Source: Anagrus nilaparvatae (taxonomy: Eukaryota; Arthropoda; Insecta; Hymenoptera; Mymaridae). Taken from it: a stretch of 64,000 bases of DNA. The position numbers were made by a program, and so were the translations under genes. Of this stretch, positions 1 to 9,670 are shown one piece after another (positions within the stretch are counted from its first letter, which is position 1; every line of letters begins with the position of its first letter). The stretch is taken from the NCBI GenBank assembly GCA_022575985.1, contig JAKSXM010000040.1, positions 17,874,001-17,938,000 on the forward strand, in the 5' to 3' direction. The notes beneath the pieces were generated by a model that worked only from the letters and a program-made list of their open reading frames with translations, did no database searches and was not told the origin of the DNA.

Positions 1-310
1 GTTTAATCCAAAGAATTTTTTTCTTTCTATTTCGAAAATTAAATAATTTTAAATTCAATATTATTGTTTATTTACCTGAAAGTATAACTGAAATGTCACT
101 ATTTTAAATTTATAGTATAAAAATGTGAATACAGAAAATATACATTTTTTTCAATTTTTCGCTCCGAAAAGTAATAAATATAATTTTACATTTTATTAGC
201 AAGTATAGTTAAAAAATTTAAATGTTATCATGTTGATCTTTGCAGTTTATTTCTACAGAAAAAAAAAAAATGTGCATAAATAACCCGACGAATTTTTGAA
301 ATATCTCTTA
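1..310. other. AT-rich non-coding stretch
   Basis: No open frame, splice pattern or repeat that I can recognise. The DNA is AT-rich with A and T runs, up to the 10-bp periodic array that begins at 311. Confidence 0.5.
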
Positions 311-390
311 TGATCTCCGCTGATCTTTTTAGATCTCCGGTGATCACTTTTGATTTCTGGAGATCTCCGGAGATCTGAAGTGATCACAAG
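311..390. repeat. 10-bp periodic GATC array
   Basis: Eight consecutive 10-base units follow the degenerate pattern WGATCTCCGG (for example TGATCTCCGC, AGATCTCCGG, AGATCTGAAG, TGATCACAAG). GATC occurs seven times, mostly at exactly 10- or 20-base spacing, about one DNA helical turn. The array is visibly less AT-rich than its surroundings. Function unknown. Confidence 0.75.
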
Positions 391-919
391 TTTCAGGTGA
401 TTTCTTTTAACCTAAGATGAATATAAAAAATGTGTTTAACCAATGCTTTGCCCTCGAAACTTTCGGCTCTGTTTCTGGTTTCATTCACTAATTTATCACA
501 CTTAAGGTACGATTTCACCTATCACGCTAAAGCGTTTTGCGTGAGCATTTTTTGATCTAGTAATATACTGCATTATCGACTCGGTAAAAAAGTTAAAATA
601 TTTTAACTTTTTGCTTTGCGCGTGAAACCATGTTTGCATGTTTGCAACAAAGTCCTCCCTCGATGTTTAAAATTAAAAATTTTCTATTTTGATGATTAAA
701 AAATAAAATTATTTTTATCGATATTGAGAAATTGTTTGCAAAAAAGTAAGTAAAAAACTTATAACCGGTTTGTGTAAACACAACCTAAATGCATGGAACA
801 TGTTTACTTCCAGCAGAGGACTAGGTATAATACAAATTTTACTCAACATTACAATACAATTTTCTAATTTTATAATTTGTAATTATCACCTTACGAGCTG
901 TTAAGATTCTAAACCCAAA
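391..919. other. Non-coding stretch without recognised genes
   Basis: The only open frame (593-781, minus) is low-complexity and has no domain signature. A small hairpin around 518-545 (CGCTAAAGCG, then GCGTGAGC) is the only structure seen. Confidence 0.4.
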
Positions 920-1063
920 CTATTTTGATTCCTTGAACCTGAATTATTCTAAGTCCCTTAATCAATATTATTCCAAGTCCCTAAATCGATATTATTTTAA
1001 GTCCATAAACCTGTTTTATCTTAAGTCCTTAAGCTCAGATTTTTCAAAGTCTCCTATCTATTC
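920..1063. repeat. ~30-bp tandem repeat (TATTCTAAGTCCCTAAATC)
   Basis: About five degenerate units of ATTATTCTAAGTCCCTAAATC with a period near 30 bases. An apparent 71-residue ORF here (933-1148) is only this repeat read in frame, repeating Tyr-Tyr-x-Lys-Ser-Leu, and should not be taken as a gene. Confidence 0.7.
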
Positions 1064-1071
1064 TAAGTTTC

Positions 1072-1372
1072 ATTTGACCCCCCCCCCTTTAAATACGACA
1101 AATTTGATCACCCCCCTTAAGTGGTACAAATATGACCACCCCCCTTAAATAGGACAAATTTGACCACCCCCTTACATAGGACAAATTTGACCACCCCCTT
1201 AAATAGGACAAATTTGACCACCCCCCTTAAATAGGACAAATTTGACCACCCCCCTTAAATAGGACAAATTTGACCACCCCCTTAAATAGGACAAATTTGA
1301 CCACCCCCCTTAAATAGGACATATTTGACCACCCCCCTTAAATAGGAAAAATTTGACCACCCCCCTTAATTT
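1072..1372. repeat. ~30-bp tandem repeat (GGACAAATTTGACCACCCCCC)
   Basis: Nine or ten units of TTAAATAGGACAAATTTGACCACCCCCC with one- to two-base length variation in the C run and a few substitutions (TTACATAGG, GGACATATT). It directly follows the TCCCTAAATC array, so two unrelated minisatellites abut. Confidence 0.85.
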
Positions 1373-1489
1373 TCAGGTTCTGAAGTACCCCCTCCCTATA
1401 AACATGTTCCATGTTAATAATTAAATGTACTTAAACACAAGAAAATAATAATGTAATTGTAAAATCAACTAGAAATAAATTTTTTTTTT

Positions 1490-1892
1490 TAAATCATCGA
1501 ATTTTTTCCTTGCTATTTGAACAAAAAAACTCTATATATAAAAATTATTTTTTTTTTGGCAAATTACTTTACAACTTACTTTAGTTTGTCAATGTATTAG
1601 GGTAGTTTTTGGCCAAAAAAAATAATTTTTGCATATCAAAAGTTTTTTTGTTGTAAATATTCAAATAGCCAGGAAAAAGTTCGACGATTTAAAAAAAAAA
1701 TTTATTTTTGACCGACAAATAAGCGAGTTATCGTTATTTACAGTTAGAATACTGAATAATGACCCAAAAACTGGGATTTTTGGAAATTTTTTTTAAAAAT
1801 TTTAAAATGACAATAACTTGCTTATTTGTGAGTCAATAATAAAATTTTTTTTTTTTAAATAAGCTCATTTTTCCCTGGCTATTTGAACATTG
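1490..1892. repeat. Palindromic repeat cluster (foldback-like)
   Basis: The sequence AAATCATCGAATTTTTTCCTTGCTATTTG (1492-1520) recurs as its reverse complement at about 1662-1692 (CAAATAGCCAGGAAAAAG...) and again in the first orientation near 1855-1889. A second inverted pair, around 1715-1740 and 1805-1835, flanks the centre (ACAAATAAGCGAGTTATCG and AATAACTTGCTTATTTG). This is decayed foldback structure. Confidence 0.6.
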
Positions 1893-3340
1893 AAGAAGAA
1901 AAATTAGAATTTTTTTTAATATCAAAAGAAGCTTTCCTGAAATTTTCATCCCTATAAAAATGCTCAGAGAAAAATTTTGCAGACGATTAAAGTGGTTAAA
2001 AAAACGATATTTTCGGAAACAGCAAACTTTCAATTGCTTATATCTCCGGTCCCTGATAACCTTTTTTAAGCTCATTTGAAAGGTCTTTGCTAGAAGCTTT
2101 AAACGAGACTAATTAGAAGCCTTAAGCTAATGATGCTGAGTCACAATTTAAGTTCAAAAATCAGATTTTTTTGATAAAATGAATCTTACGTTAATCAATG
2201 CCAGTAAAAATCAACTCCTTGAAACTTTTTGAAAATTTTTTTGGTAAAAGTTATTTGTTAAAGGAAAAAAATAAGACCAGCAGGATGTTTTTTGGATCAA
2301 TCCTTGAAGCCCAGTAAATTTTTGAAAATTGGCTAAAAATAGCTATTTTGGGACATTTTAGAGCTTGTATCTGGGCAACCCGTCCTGCAAAAGGGCTGAA
2401 ATTTTGGGTGGCTGAGCTTTTTATTAGTCATAACCACCCCTGAAAATTTGAGCCTAATCGAAGTCATAGGTGCGCACAATTTTGTATGAAAAGTAATGAA
2501 TATACCGATCTATAATGTTGTCAGATTTACGACCAAAGGGTTAATCTTTCTGGTATCAAAATTTATATTAAAAAATGTTTTATAGTTTAAAATAGTTATT
2601 AAAATTATGTTTTACAGTATCTAAAAAACATTTTTAAATTACTGCATACTTGAGCTGAAAAATCATAGTATTTTATTCAGTAAATAAATATTTTCTCATA
2701 TACTAAAAATGATCTGAATTCCTAATAAATAAATGGCAATTAAATTGGTTATTTTTGTTATTTTTAGCATATATTATTGGTAATACAAGTCTCCATCTGC
2801 AAAAATTTACTCATTATTGTAAGAAAAAGTGGTTTTTGTAATTGATCAATCAGTAGGAAAAAAAATTAACCCACAGTTTCCGATCAAATGTTAAAAAATA
2901 ATTAAATAATTTATTAATTTTACTTATCTGTTTTAAGTAATGTTATTATCATATTGAGAATATCAGACAATAAAAAATCTATTTTTATTAAACAAATTTT
3001 GTATCATAAAATCCAGAGCAAAAAAAACAATTTTTTTTAAAGAATATAAGTTCCAAAGGACCCCGCACAAATCTTATGGAAATTGGGTCTTGGTCAAATT
3101 AGCTGAATTTTTGATATGTTGTAGAGTTTGCCATGCTGATCAATTGTCTCAATGGCCATAAAGCTCAAAAATGGACAGTTTGACCGGTACAGAGCTTTAA
3201 AGCTCCGAGTATCCTCCACGGAATTAAGTATATGCGCAGTGTGTATAGACTTCTAAAATAGCTTATTTTATTTTTTTTATTATCTAGGTTTGTATTTTTG
3301 AGGTTTCTGAATTCAGATCTGTTGTTAGATTTTCAAAATT
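1893..3340. other. AT-rich intergenic DNA, probably old repeats
   Basis: No coding sequence is supported. The stretch 2310-2500 (GGGACATTTTAGAGCTTGTATCTGGGCAACC) is similar in style to sequence preceding the 560-bp array near 54400, so it is probably an old dispersed repeat. Confidence 0.4.
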
Positions 3341-3344
3341 GACA

Positions 3345-3580
3345 AATGGCAGCTGTCAAATAGCTGTCAATGTGCTACAATGAAGCCAAAAACTTATTTT
3401 TTTATGTTTTTCTTTTTTTTTTTAGTTCGATAAGTTCAAAGATGATATAAAATCAATAACAATGACTATTAGCAGCTGTCATTTATCTGTCAATAATCTA
3501 AATATAAATATGATATAAAATTATGTAGTCATTGACTTACAGCTTTCGACAAGCTGTCAAGTAATTGTCAAAATGCAATA
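3345..3580. repeat. Three doublets of AGCTGTCA at 11-bp spacing
   Basis: Pairs at about 3351-3372 (AGCTGTCAAAT-AGCTGTCAAT), 3473-3493 (AGCTGTCATTT-ATCTGTCAAT) and 3551-3571 (AGCTGTCAAGT-AATTGTCAAA). Each pair is spaced by 11 bases and the doublets recur every 80-120 bases. They may be degraded tandem repeats. TGACAGCT also resembles TALE homeodomain sites, which is only an inference. Confidence 0.5.
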
Positions 3581-3599
3581 ATAGACCAAGTAACTCATT

Positions 3600-4000
3600 T
3601 TCTGTGTATAACTTTGTGGATAAGAAATCAAACATGATTTAAGTTCATGACATCACTTATGAACTCAGTGATCTAAGCAGTTTAAAGTTTTTTTTTGTAA
3701 CTTTCAAAATGGAACATATTAATAAGGAGGGTGTAATTCATAAAGGCCTCTATTAAGGGAGGAGCTGAAATGGGACTTAGAAGAATTAAATAGATTTACA
3801 CTTTTTTGTCATTAAATAACTTTTTGGCACCATAAAATATTAAAAAAAATATTTCTCGCAAGCGAAATTCACTTTTGTGGCTATATAAGTACCTTTGCAG
3901 ATTACATTATTATAAAAATTTTTTGGAAAGTTTGTTTAACTACGCATACTGGTATTAATTATCAATAATTTACTTACACAGTTGTTTAAAAAGAAAAAAA
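3600..4000. other. Intergenic DNA upstream of the SWIM-domain ORF
   Basis: AT-rich and without open frames. No terminal inverted repeat of a DNA transposon could be identified by eye between here and the ORF. Confidence 0.35.
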
Positions 4001-4003
4001 AAC

Positions 4004-4119
4004 AGTTCTTATCAGAACTAAAAAAAAAACAGTTCTTTTCAGAACTAAAAAAAACAGTTCTTTTCAGAACTAAAAAAAACAGTTCTTTTCAGAACTAAAA
4101 AATAGTTCTTATTGGAACT
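4004..4119. repeat. Five tandem AGTTCT-N4-AGAACT palindromes
   Basis: Palindromic 16-mers start at 4004, 4031, 4056, 4081 and 4104 (spacing 27, 25, 25, 23). Half-sites AGTTCT and AGAACT surround TTTC, TATC or TATT and are separated by A-rich spacers; the last copy has GGAACT. They end about 210 bases upstream of the start codon at 4329. Confidence 0.85.
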
Positions 4120-4187
4120 AACATTACAGGTTTTTATTTAGATTTTATTTACTAAAATATAAACATACATTTTTATTCAAACTTAAA

Positions 4188-4246
4188 TACACACGGGTAC
4201 ACAAACACACTAGAACACACACACATACACACACAGACGCATTTTA
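4188..4246. repeat. CA-rich microsatellite
   Basis: Imperfect (CA)n run. A purer (CA)n run lies at 5612-5655 just after the ORF, so the ORF is bracketed by CA repeats on the same strand. Confidence 0.8.
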
Positions 4247-4328
4247 TAAAAACGCACAATTATATATTTTAATTAACAATCATTTACAGATTTATCACAC
4301 ATTTTTACATTCAGACTATTCACCAACA

Positions 4329-5588
4329 ATGAACGTAATGGCGTTCAGAAATATTATTTCTTGTTACGTATTTGATAGGCGATACATACCACGCACTATG
4401 ACTCGAATCGATAGAGATGAAAATACTCATAAACGAGAAATCGCCATCCAGAGGCGCGAAACTAATAATTTTCCCCCTTTAGAAGTAAATCCTGATACCA
4501 GGATTTGTTTTAACTGTAATCAATTAATTTCGAATGAAATACACTTTATAGAACTTGATCCAACTTGCTTAAGAATTAATGTTTTGACGCAAACTAGAAG
4601 TAGTTCTTGTGTTATTTGTAATGCAGATAGTAATTTAAATAGATTATCAAATGAATGCAAAGCTTACGTGTTTATTAAAAAAAATATCTTTATACCAGAA
4701 AGTGTAAAATCATGTAGACATCACTTAGATGACAACGGGTACATTTTGCATCCATTACTGAATGGTCTAAGATTTATTAATAGGCCATATGTCATTCGAG
4801 GGCCCTTATTACAAACTTTCTTAGAAAGCCTCCGTACGGTCGCCAATAGCTTTTCACGTTTCACTAATGAAAATGACTTTTCAGACGAAGAATTTAAAAC
4901 ATTTTTTTCTATTACGAAGCTTCAATTTCAAGATTTAATGACATTTTCTGATAGAGTACCATGTCAAGGTGGATATAGATATGTTAAAAGAAAAGATGTA
5001 CTACTTTTTTTTGCTGCTTTAGCTCATCAGTTCTTAGCAGTCCAAGCTTTGGTCGAAGTAGAAAATCTTCATACAAGAAATGCTGAAAGGTGGGTAAGTT
5101 TATCTGCTAATCAATTAAATAATTTTCCAATTTTAGACTTAGATTACTTAAAAGATATTAAAACAGGTACATATCAACTAGGATTGGTACCATCCTACAT
5201 TCAGGATAAACTTCAAAGAGATGGAGATAATGATGAAGAATTTCAACTGGATATGTTAAGAGATGAAGATCGAATCCCCATTCCTGGTTTACTGAGAGTA
5301 CGAGTATATTCGCGTCATCAGGGCTCAACTAAATATCAACTTTGGATATCATATAAACCAGCTACTGAGGATAACGATAATGAACCTGATGATATCCAGC
5401 CATTAATAAATGGGCATTACTGTTTGTGTAAGTCAGGTGCCAAAACTCTTGGCACATGTGCTCACGTTGCATGCATACTGTGGTTTTTTGGGTATGCTCG
5501 ACATGAAGTAAACGTGCACTACCCGTCAGCAAATCTGATTGAAACTGTTATGGATGCTGGAAACAGACTCGTACAACAACGAAATTAA
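4329..5588 (+). CDS. Transposase-derived protein: Cys-rich N-terminus plus SWIM finger
   Basis: Uninterrupted 419-codon frame, start context CCAACAATGAAC, in a region where most other frames are broken. Seen: residues 57-132 hold paired cysteines (C60/C63, C94/C97, C110, C129 followed by RHH), like the zinc-binding N-terminal region of many arthropod PIF/Harbinger-type transposases. Residues 183-229 (FSDEEFKTFFSITKLQFQDL, then KRKDVLLFFAAL) resemble the helical segment that precedes a DDE_Tnp_4 core. Residues 363-380 form a SWIM motif, CxCx9CxH (C365, C367, C377, H379). The DDE core expected between about residues 230 and 245 is missing, and the flanks join in frame at ALAHQFLAVQ. Inference: an internal deletion or fusion product, either a recent deletion derivative or a domesticated DNA-binding protein. 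No terminal inverted repeats were found. Family assignment is by recollection of motif layout only. Confidence 0.7.
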   Translation: MNVMAFRNIISCYVFDRRYIPRTMTRIDRDENTHKREIAIQRRETNNFPPLEVNPDTRICFNCNQLISNEIHFIELDPTCLRINVLTQTRSSSCVICNADSNLNRLSNECKAYVFIKKNIFIPESVKSCRHHLDDNGYILHPLLNGLRFINRPYVIRGPLLQTFLESLRTVANSFSRFTNENDFSDEEFKTFFSITKLQFQDLMTFSDRVPCQGGYRYVKRKDVLLFFAALAHQFLAVQALVEVENLHTRNAERWVSLSANQLNNFPILDLDYLKDIKTGTYQLGLVPSYIQDKLQRDGDNDEEFQLDMLRDEDRIPIPGLLRVRVYSRHQGSTKYQLWISYKPATEDNDNEPDDIQPLINGHYCLCKSGAKTLGTCAHVACILWFFGYARHEVNVHYPSANLIETVMDAGNRLVQQRN

Positions 5589-5611
5589 AAATTATTGGTT
5601 TTAAAGGCGTG

Positions 5612-5621
5612 CACACACACA

Positions 5622-5655
<34 letters not shown>
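5612..5655. repeat. (CA)n microsatellite
   Basis: Nearly pure CA dinucleotide run 25 bases after the stop codon of the SWIM ORF. An AATAAA hexamer at 5656-5661 follows directly and could serve as its polyadenylation signal. Confidence 0.85.
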
Positions 5656-5657
<2 letters not shown>

Positions 5658-5747
5658 TAAACACATACACTTTTAAAGGTAACATCCTTATATACTTGCT
5701 ATTGTAGATTTATGTATATAAAATATTATATCATATATATATATGAA

Positions 5748-5774
5748 CAAACGGCCCTTTTAAGGGCCAAACGA
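5748..5774 (+). promoter_or_regulatory. Histone-type mRNA 3' stem-loop, orphan
   Basis: GGCCCTTTTAAGGGCC at 5753-5768 fits the metazoan replication-dependent histone stem-loop consensus GGYYYTTYTNARRRCC at every position, with A/C-rich flanks (GAACAAAC before, AAACG after). No histone coding sequence is visible upstream; the nearest ORF is the SWIM protein ending 165 bases earlier. It may be a relic of a histone gene or a chance hairpin. The reverse complement does not fit the consensus, so the plus strand is assigned. Confidence 0.5.
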
Positions 5775-5862
5775 TGTGCAAAATCCGGTCGTCTAACCTC
5801 CCTGCGGTGTACATTGGATTACGCTAATGGCGACTGTAAAAAAGTGAATTTAACATCTGGTG

Positions 5863-6985
5863 CTTTAATCCACTTTTCTTTTTCTTTAGAATTTATTGCT
5901 TCCTTATATGATGCTGGATGTTTATTTATACTTGTCAAAAATGTAAATAACGACTCATCATCTAAATTCTCTTCCTCATCTTCATCTAAAGTTTCTCCAT
6001 CTATATGTACATATAATACTGAAGTAATTTTCTTTGGTCTACCTCTTTTTCTTTTCAATTCTCCCTCCGTTTTTGAATTCTCTTCTAAATTTTCTTCTGA
6101 TCTCTCATCAAATTCAATAAAACATTTATCCTTATCTATTTCTTCAAAATTCTTATCCCAATCTTGAATACTATTTTTCTTATATATATCACCATATACA
6201 CTTTTCTCATTAAATTTCACATCTCTACTTTCATAAAATTTACCATCTTCTGGTTTTAGAAAAATATACACATCTAATTTGTACCCAACTAATATTGTTC
6301 TCATCGCTATTTTTCTAAATTTAGGTCCAACTTTTCTTTGTATTTTAATATAAGATACACACCCAAAACGTCTTAGCTGACTTAAATCTGGTCTATATTT
6401 TGCATTTAATTTACATAAAGGAATTTCCATATCTATAGATTTATGGGGAGTTCTATTATAAGCATATACAGCTGCAGTTAATTCTAAATCCCACATATTT
6501 TCAGGTAATTTTGCATCATACATTAATGATCTAACTTTCTTTTGAATTAATGATCTAACTTTCTTTTGAATGGTCTGATTAAATCTTTCTGAAGTATCTT
6601 TGTGTTGAGGAGTGTCAGGGCATGCTAATTGTAGCTCTGCTCCATATTTTTCTAATACTTTTACAGTACATCCACCAGTATATTCTGTACCTTGATCTGT
6701 TCTTAGATAACAAAATTTCGCATCTCGACCTAATAAATTTCTTGTACTTTTAATAAATACATCTAAGCACTCTCCTGTCACATCTTTAGTTTTCATGGGA
6801 AACCCCATAGCTATTTTTGAATAATCATCAATAAAAACAGAAATATAACGATATCTCTTAGGAAATGTAATAGGACTTATAGGACTTATAATATCTGAAT
6901 GAACTATTTGAAGGGGTTCACTAGCTCTTAATCGGACCGTTTTAAAAGGTAATTTATTTAATTTAGAAATCATACAAAATTTCAC
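5863..6985 (-). pseudogene. copia integrase core (broken pol fragment)
   Basis: The open frame covers the rve integrase core of a Ty1/copia polyprotein. The catalytic triad is visible: D31 (VHSDI), D97 (RTDQGTEY) and E133 (TSERFNQT), followed by AYNRTPHKS and the [11 protein letters not shown] segment typical of copia integrase C-termini. An eight-residue tandem duplication, IQKKVRSL twice (residues 139-154, bases about 6521-6568), lies right after the catalytic Glu. The acidic linker ends with [14 protein letters not shown], the usual entrance to the RT domain, then runs into unrelated sequence near 5863 (the frame itself continues to 5819). A frameshift at about 6963-6985 separates it from the upstream pol frame. 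Confidence 0.8.
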
Positions 6986-7740
6986 ACTCTAAAATTCTCT
7001 CATCAAATTTCACATCATTTAAATCTTTGTTTTCTGGGAAAAGCTTTTGTAATTTCTTTAAGTAAGCTAAAGATGTATGACCCATTCTAACATGCCATAG
7101 CATTACTTTATTATTTTTAATAAATTCAGTATACTTTTTACCTAAATTTGTTTCGCATTCTTTTTCATAATCAACATCTGTAATAGATTCTGATTCATTT
7201 GGGTTATTCAAACACCTATCAGTTATACTTATATCAAAAATTGATTTATTCACGTCTATTTCATTATAATGTTCATCTATATTTATCATATCAAACTCTT
7301 CACCAAAATTATTTGCAATTTTTGATTCAGGTATATCTCGTATTTCAACTTTTTCATTATTGTTATTTTGGGTGCTATTTAATGTTTCATATTTTCTTTT
7401 GCTTCTCGTCGTTAAATATGCTATGATTTTATTATCAAGATTTTTATTAAAAGGTTTTGTATTCTCGTCTAATTTATTTATTTCAAATTCTATTTTCCAG
7501 TAAGGTTTTTCATATATACCAGAAATAAAGGATTCTTTTGAAATGGGGTCAAATATATCAATCTTTTCATTATCTAAGTATATCGCTAAGCCTTTATCAG
7601 CAAATTTTCTTAAAGAAAGTAGATTTTCTGAGAGGCCTTCTGCACAAATAACATTTTTTAAAATCAATTTATTATTATTATTTATTGTTTCTACCACACC
7701 TACTCCCTCCGATTTAAAATTCGCGGACTAATCTTTATTA
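6963..7740 (-). pseudogene. copia protease tail and GAG-pre-integrase region
   Basis: The frame contains the ILKNVICAEGLSENLLSLRK segment, typical of the end of the copia aspartic protease ('L..V.. .. ..NL.S...L'), and LWHVRMGHTSLAYLKKL, the GAG-pre-integrase motif (LWHxRxGH). The frame reads open upstream of its first Met (to about 7735). The DSGA protease active site was not found upstream, so this part is decayed or deleted. It leads into the integrase frame after a frameshift near 6970. Confidence 0.75.
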
Positions 7741-9670
7741 GCGCTTTTAATTAAATTACTTTTGGACTCATCTAATGTTTTACTATTAAATTAATTTACT
7801 ATTTGTTAAATGCTCTGTGGCCTCTTAATAAGATAAAAATTTCGCAAGTAATTTATTATTATTTAAATTAACCCGAGTGAAATTACTATTTTCAAACAGA
7901 TCAATATTAAAAATATCAATATTATTCTCGTTACCTTTATTTTCTGTATTTTAATTCTCATCTTGTTTGTTTTTGTTGGGTTTACAATCTCTTCCTCTAC
8001 CTCTACTGTTATTATCAATAAATATGGGTATTTTATTAAAATTATCATTCTCATCATTTTCCAGCTTACTTTTATAATTATAACAACCACCATTATGTTT
8101 ATATCTACGTCTAAAATTATGTTTATCATACCTTTTAAAATTTCTGTTACCAAGGTTATTATCTTGTCTATAAGTTTGAGGACCAAGAGGTCAATATTTT
8201 GCTGTAATATTAGTAAAATGTTTTCAATTGTACAAAAGTTTTCTTTCATTTTAGCAATTCGCTCCAATATAGCCCATAGCATCGGATTTGTAACATCTCT
8301 TGTCTTCATAACCAGCATTAACAGCAAGTGCCTGGGCTCCTTGATTAAAAACTCGTCTTGGTTTAATGTCATTATTTCTGTTTGTAGCCTCATCCCTTAC
8401 AACATTCTTTTCTACAGCTTGATAAAACTCATCTCATATTTCTTGATATGACAATTTAAAGGCACTGGGAAAACTATATCATCAAATTCATCCCAAAATT
8501 CAATTGATTTTTATATTTTTATTTATTTTTTTTTTATTCTGAAGGTATTTTATATTAAATAATACAGAAGTTAGCTTATTTTCACATCTATTAATTTCTT
8601 TGATTTTATTTAATATTTCTATTGGGCCTGGCACATTTATAATTTTACGTGCTATTGAAAATCCATTCTATCAATTAAAATATCCCGGACCTTATGTTTA
8701 TGCTTTTGCAAGAATATTATATCAAAGTTTTCATTGGATTTAATTTTTGGATCTATGATGTATAATAAATGTTTCGCCCGTAATTCAGAATTAAAATAAT
8801 TCATAACAAATTCAAATCTTATCTTATAATTTTTATTTATATTCTCGACTTGAGCTATTATCACGCAAAAAATTATTTTTTTAAAAACTTCTTTCGAATC
8901 ATTTAAAATTTACTCATCTCCATTAGAAGTATTATTAGTTATGGAACTCATATTTTTAATTTCATTAACTATAAATAAAGTTTTAATTTATAATTTATAA
9001 TTTATAACTCTTAATTAAATTAAAACTATCAGGTCCTAGAGTCGAATTAAATATAATAATGCTTTCATTGTTTAACTTATCTTCTAATCTTACCTGATTA
9101 TTATTTTCTCTTCTATTAAGTTTGTTTACAAGACTTGTAGCAATTTCTAACCTTTTAGTTAAGACGTCTATATTGACTTACTTATTTATGGACTTTTCTA
9201 AGTCATCTAACTCATCTCTAATTTATCTTTTAAACATTTTATTGCATTATTGTTAACTTCTATAATTACGTCCATTGCTCTTTGATTTTTACTAAATTTT
9301 CTTCATATACCCGTCTAATCTTATCTAGTTCTCGTCTATATTCTGTAGCTATAAAGTTATTATTAACTTTTGTTCCGGAACCTTTATTATTTTTCAGCTG
9401 AATATTATATTTTTCAAATCTTTTTATAATAGGTATAATTTTACCTTCTATGTTGGGGATCTTTTTACACTCATCTACCACTTCTAAATTTTCCCATCGT
9501 TACATCTTTCTTATATAATTTCTTATCTAAATTCTCATCAATCCCATCTATAATTTTATCATCAAAAATCTCATCTATCTCAGCATCCCAGTCCCCAACA
9601 TTTTGCTGGATTTTTAGAGGTATAAGTAGTTTTCACCTACTGTCTCTTCTATTTCTACAGCTTCAGCCAT
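7741..9670 (-). pseudogene. copia gag remnants, multiply frameshifted
   Basis: Short frames in several phases join into a copia-like Gag: a coiled, charged segment (9266-9481), KIRFEFVMNYFNSELRAKHL (8652-8864), and a zinc-knuckle relic around 8265-8310 reading RCYKSDAMGYIGANC, in which the second Cys and the His of CCHC are lost. A candidate start ATG is at 9668-9670 (MAEAVEIEE). At least four frameshifts or stops are needed to connect the pieces, so it cannot be expressed as one protein. Confidence 0.6.

Noticed and set aside
933..1148. 71-residue Tyr/Ser/Lys-rich protein
   Set aside because: Direct translation of two adjacent minisatellites.
1072..1372. CRISPR-like array
   Set aside because: No unique spacers; the entire unit repeats, so it is a minisatellite in eukaryotic DNA.
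5712..6167. 151-codon plus-strand ORF
   Set aside because: Antisense shadow of the copia pol linker on the minus strand.
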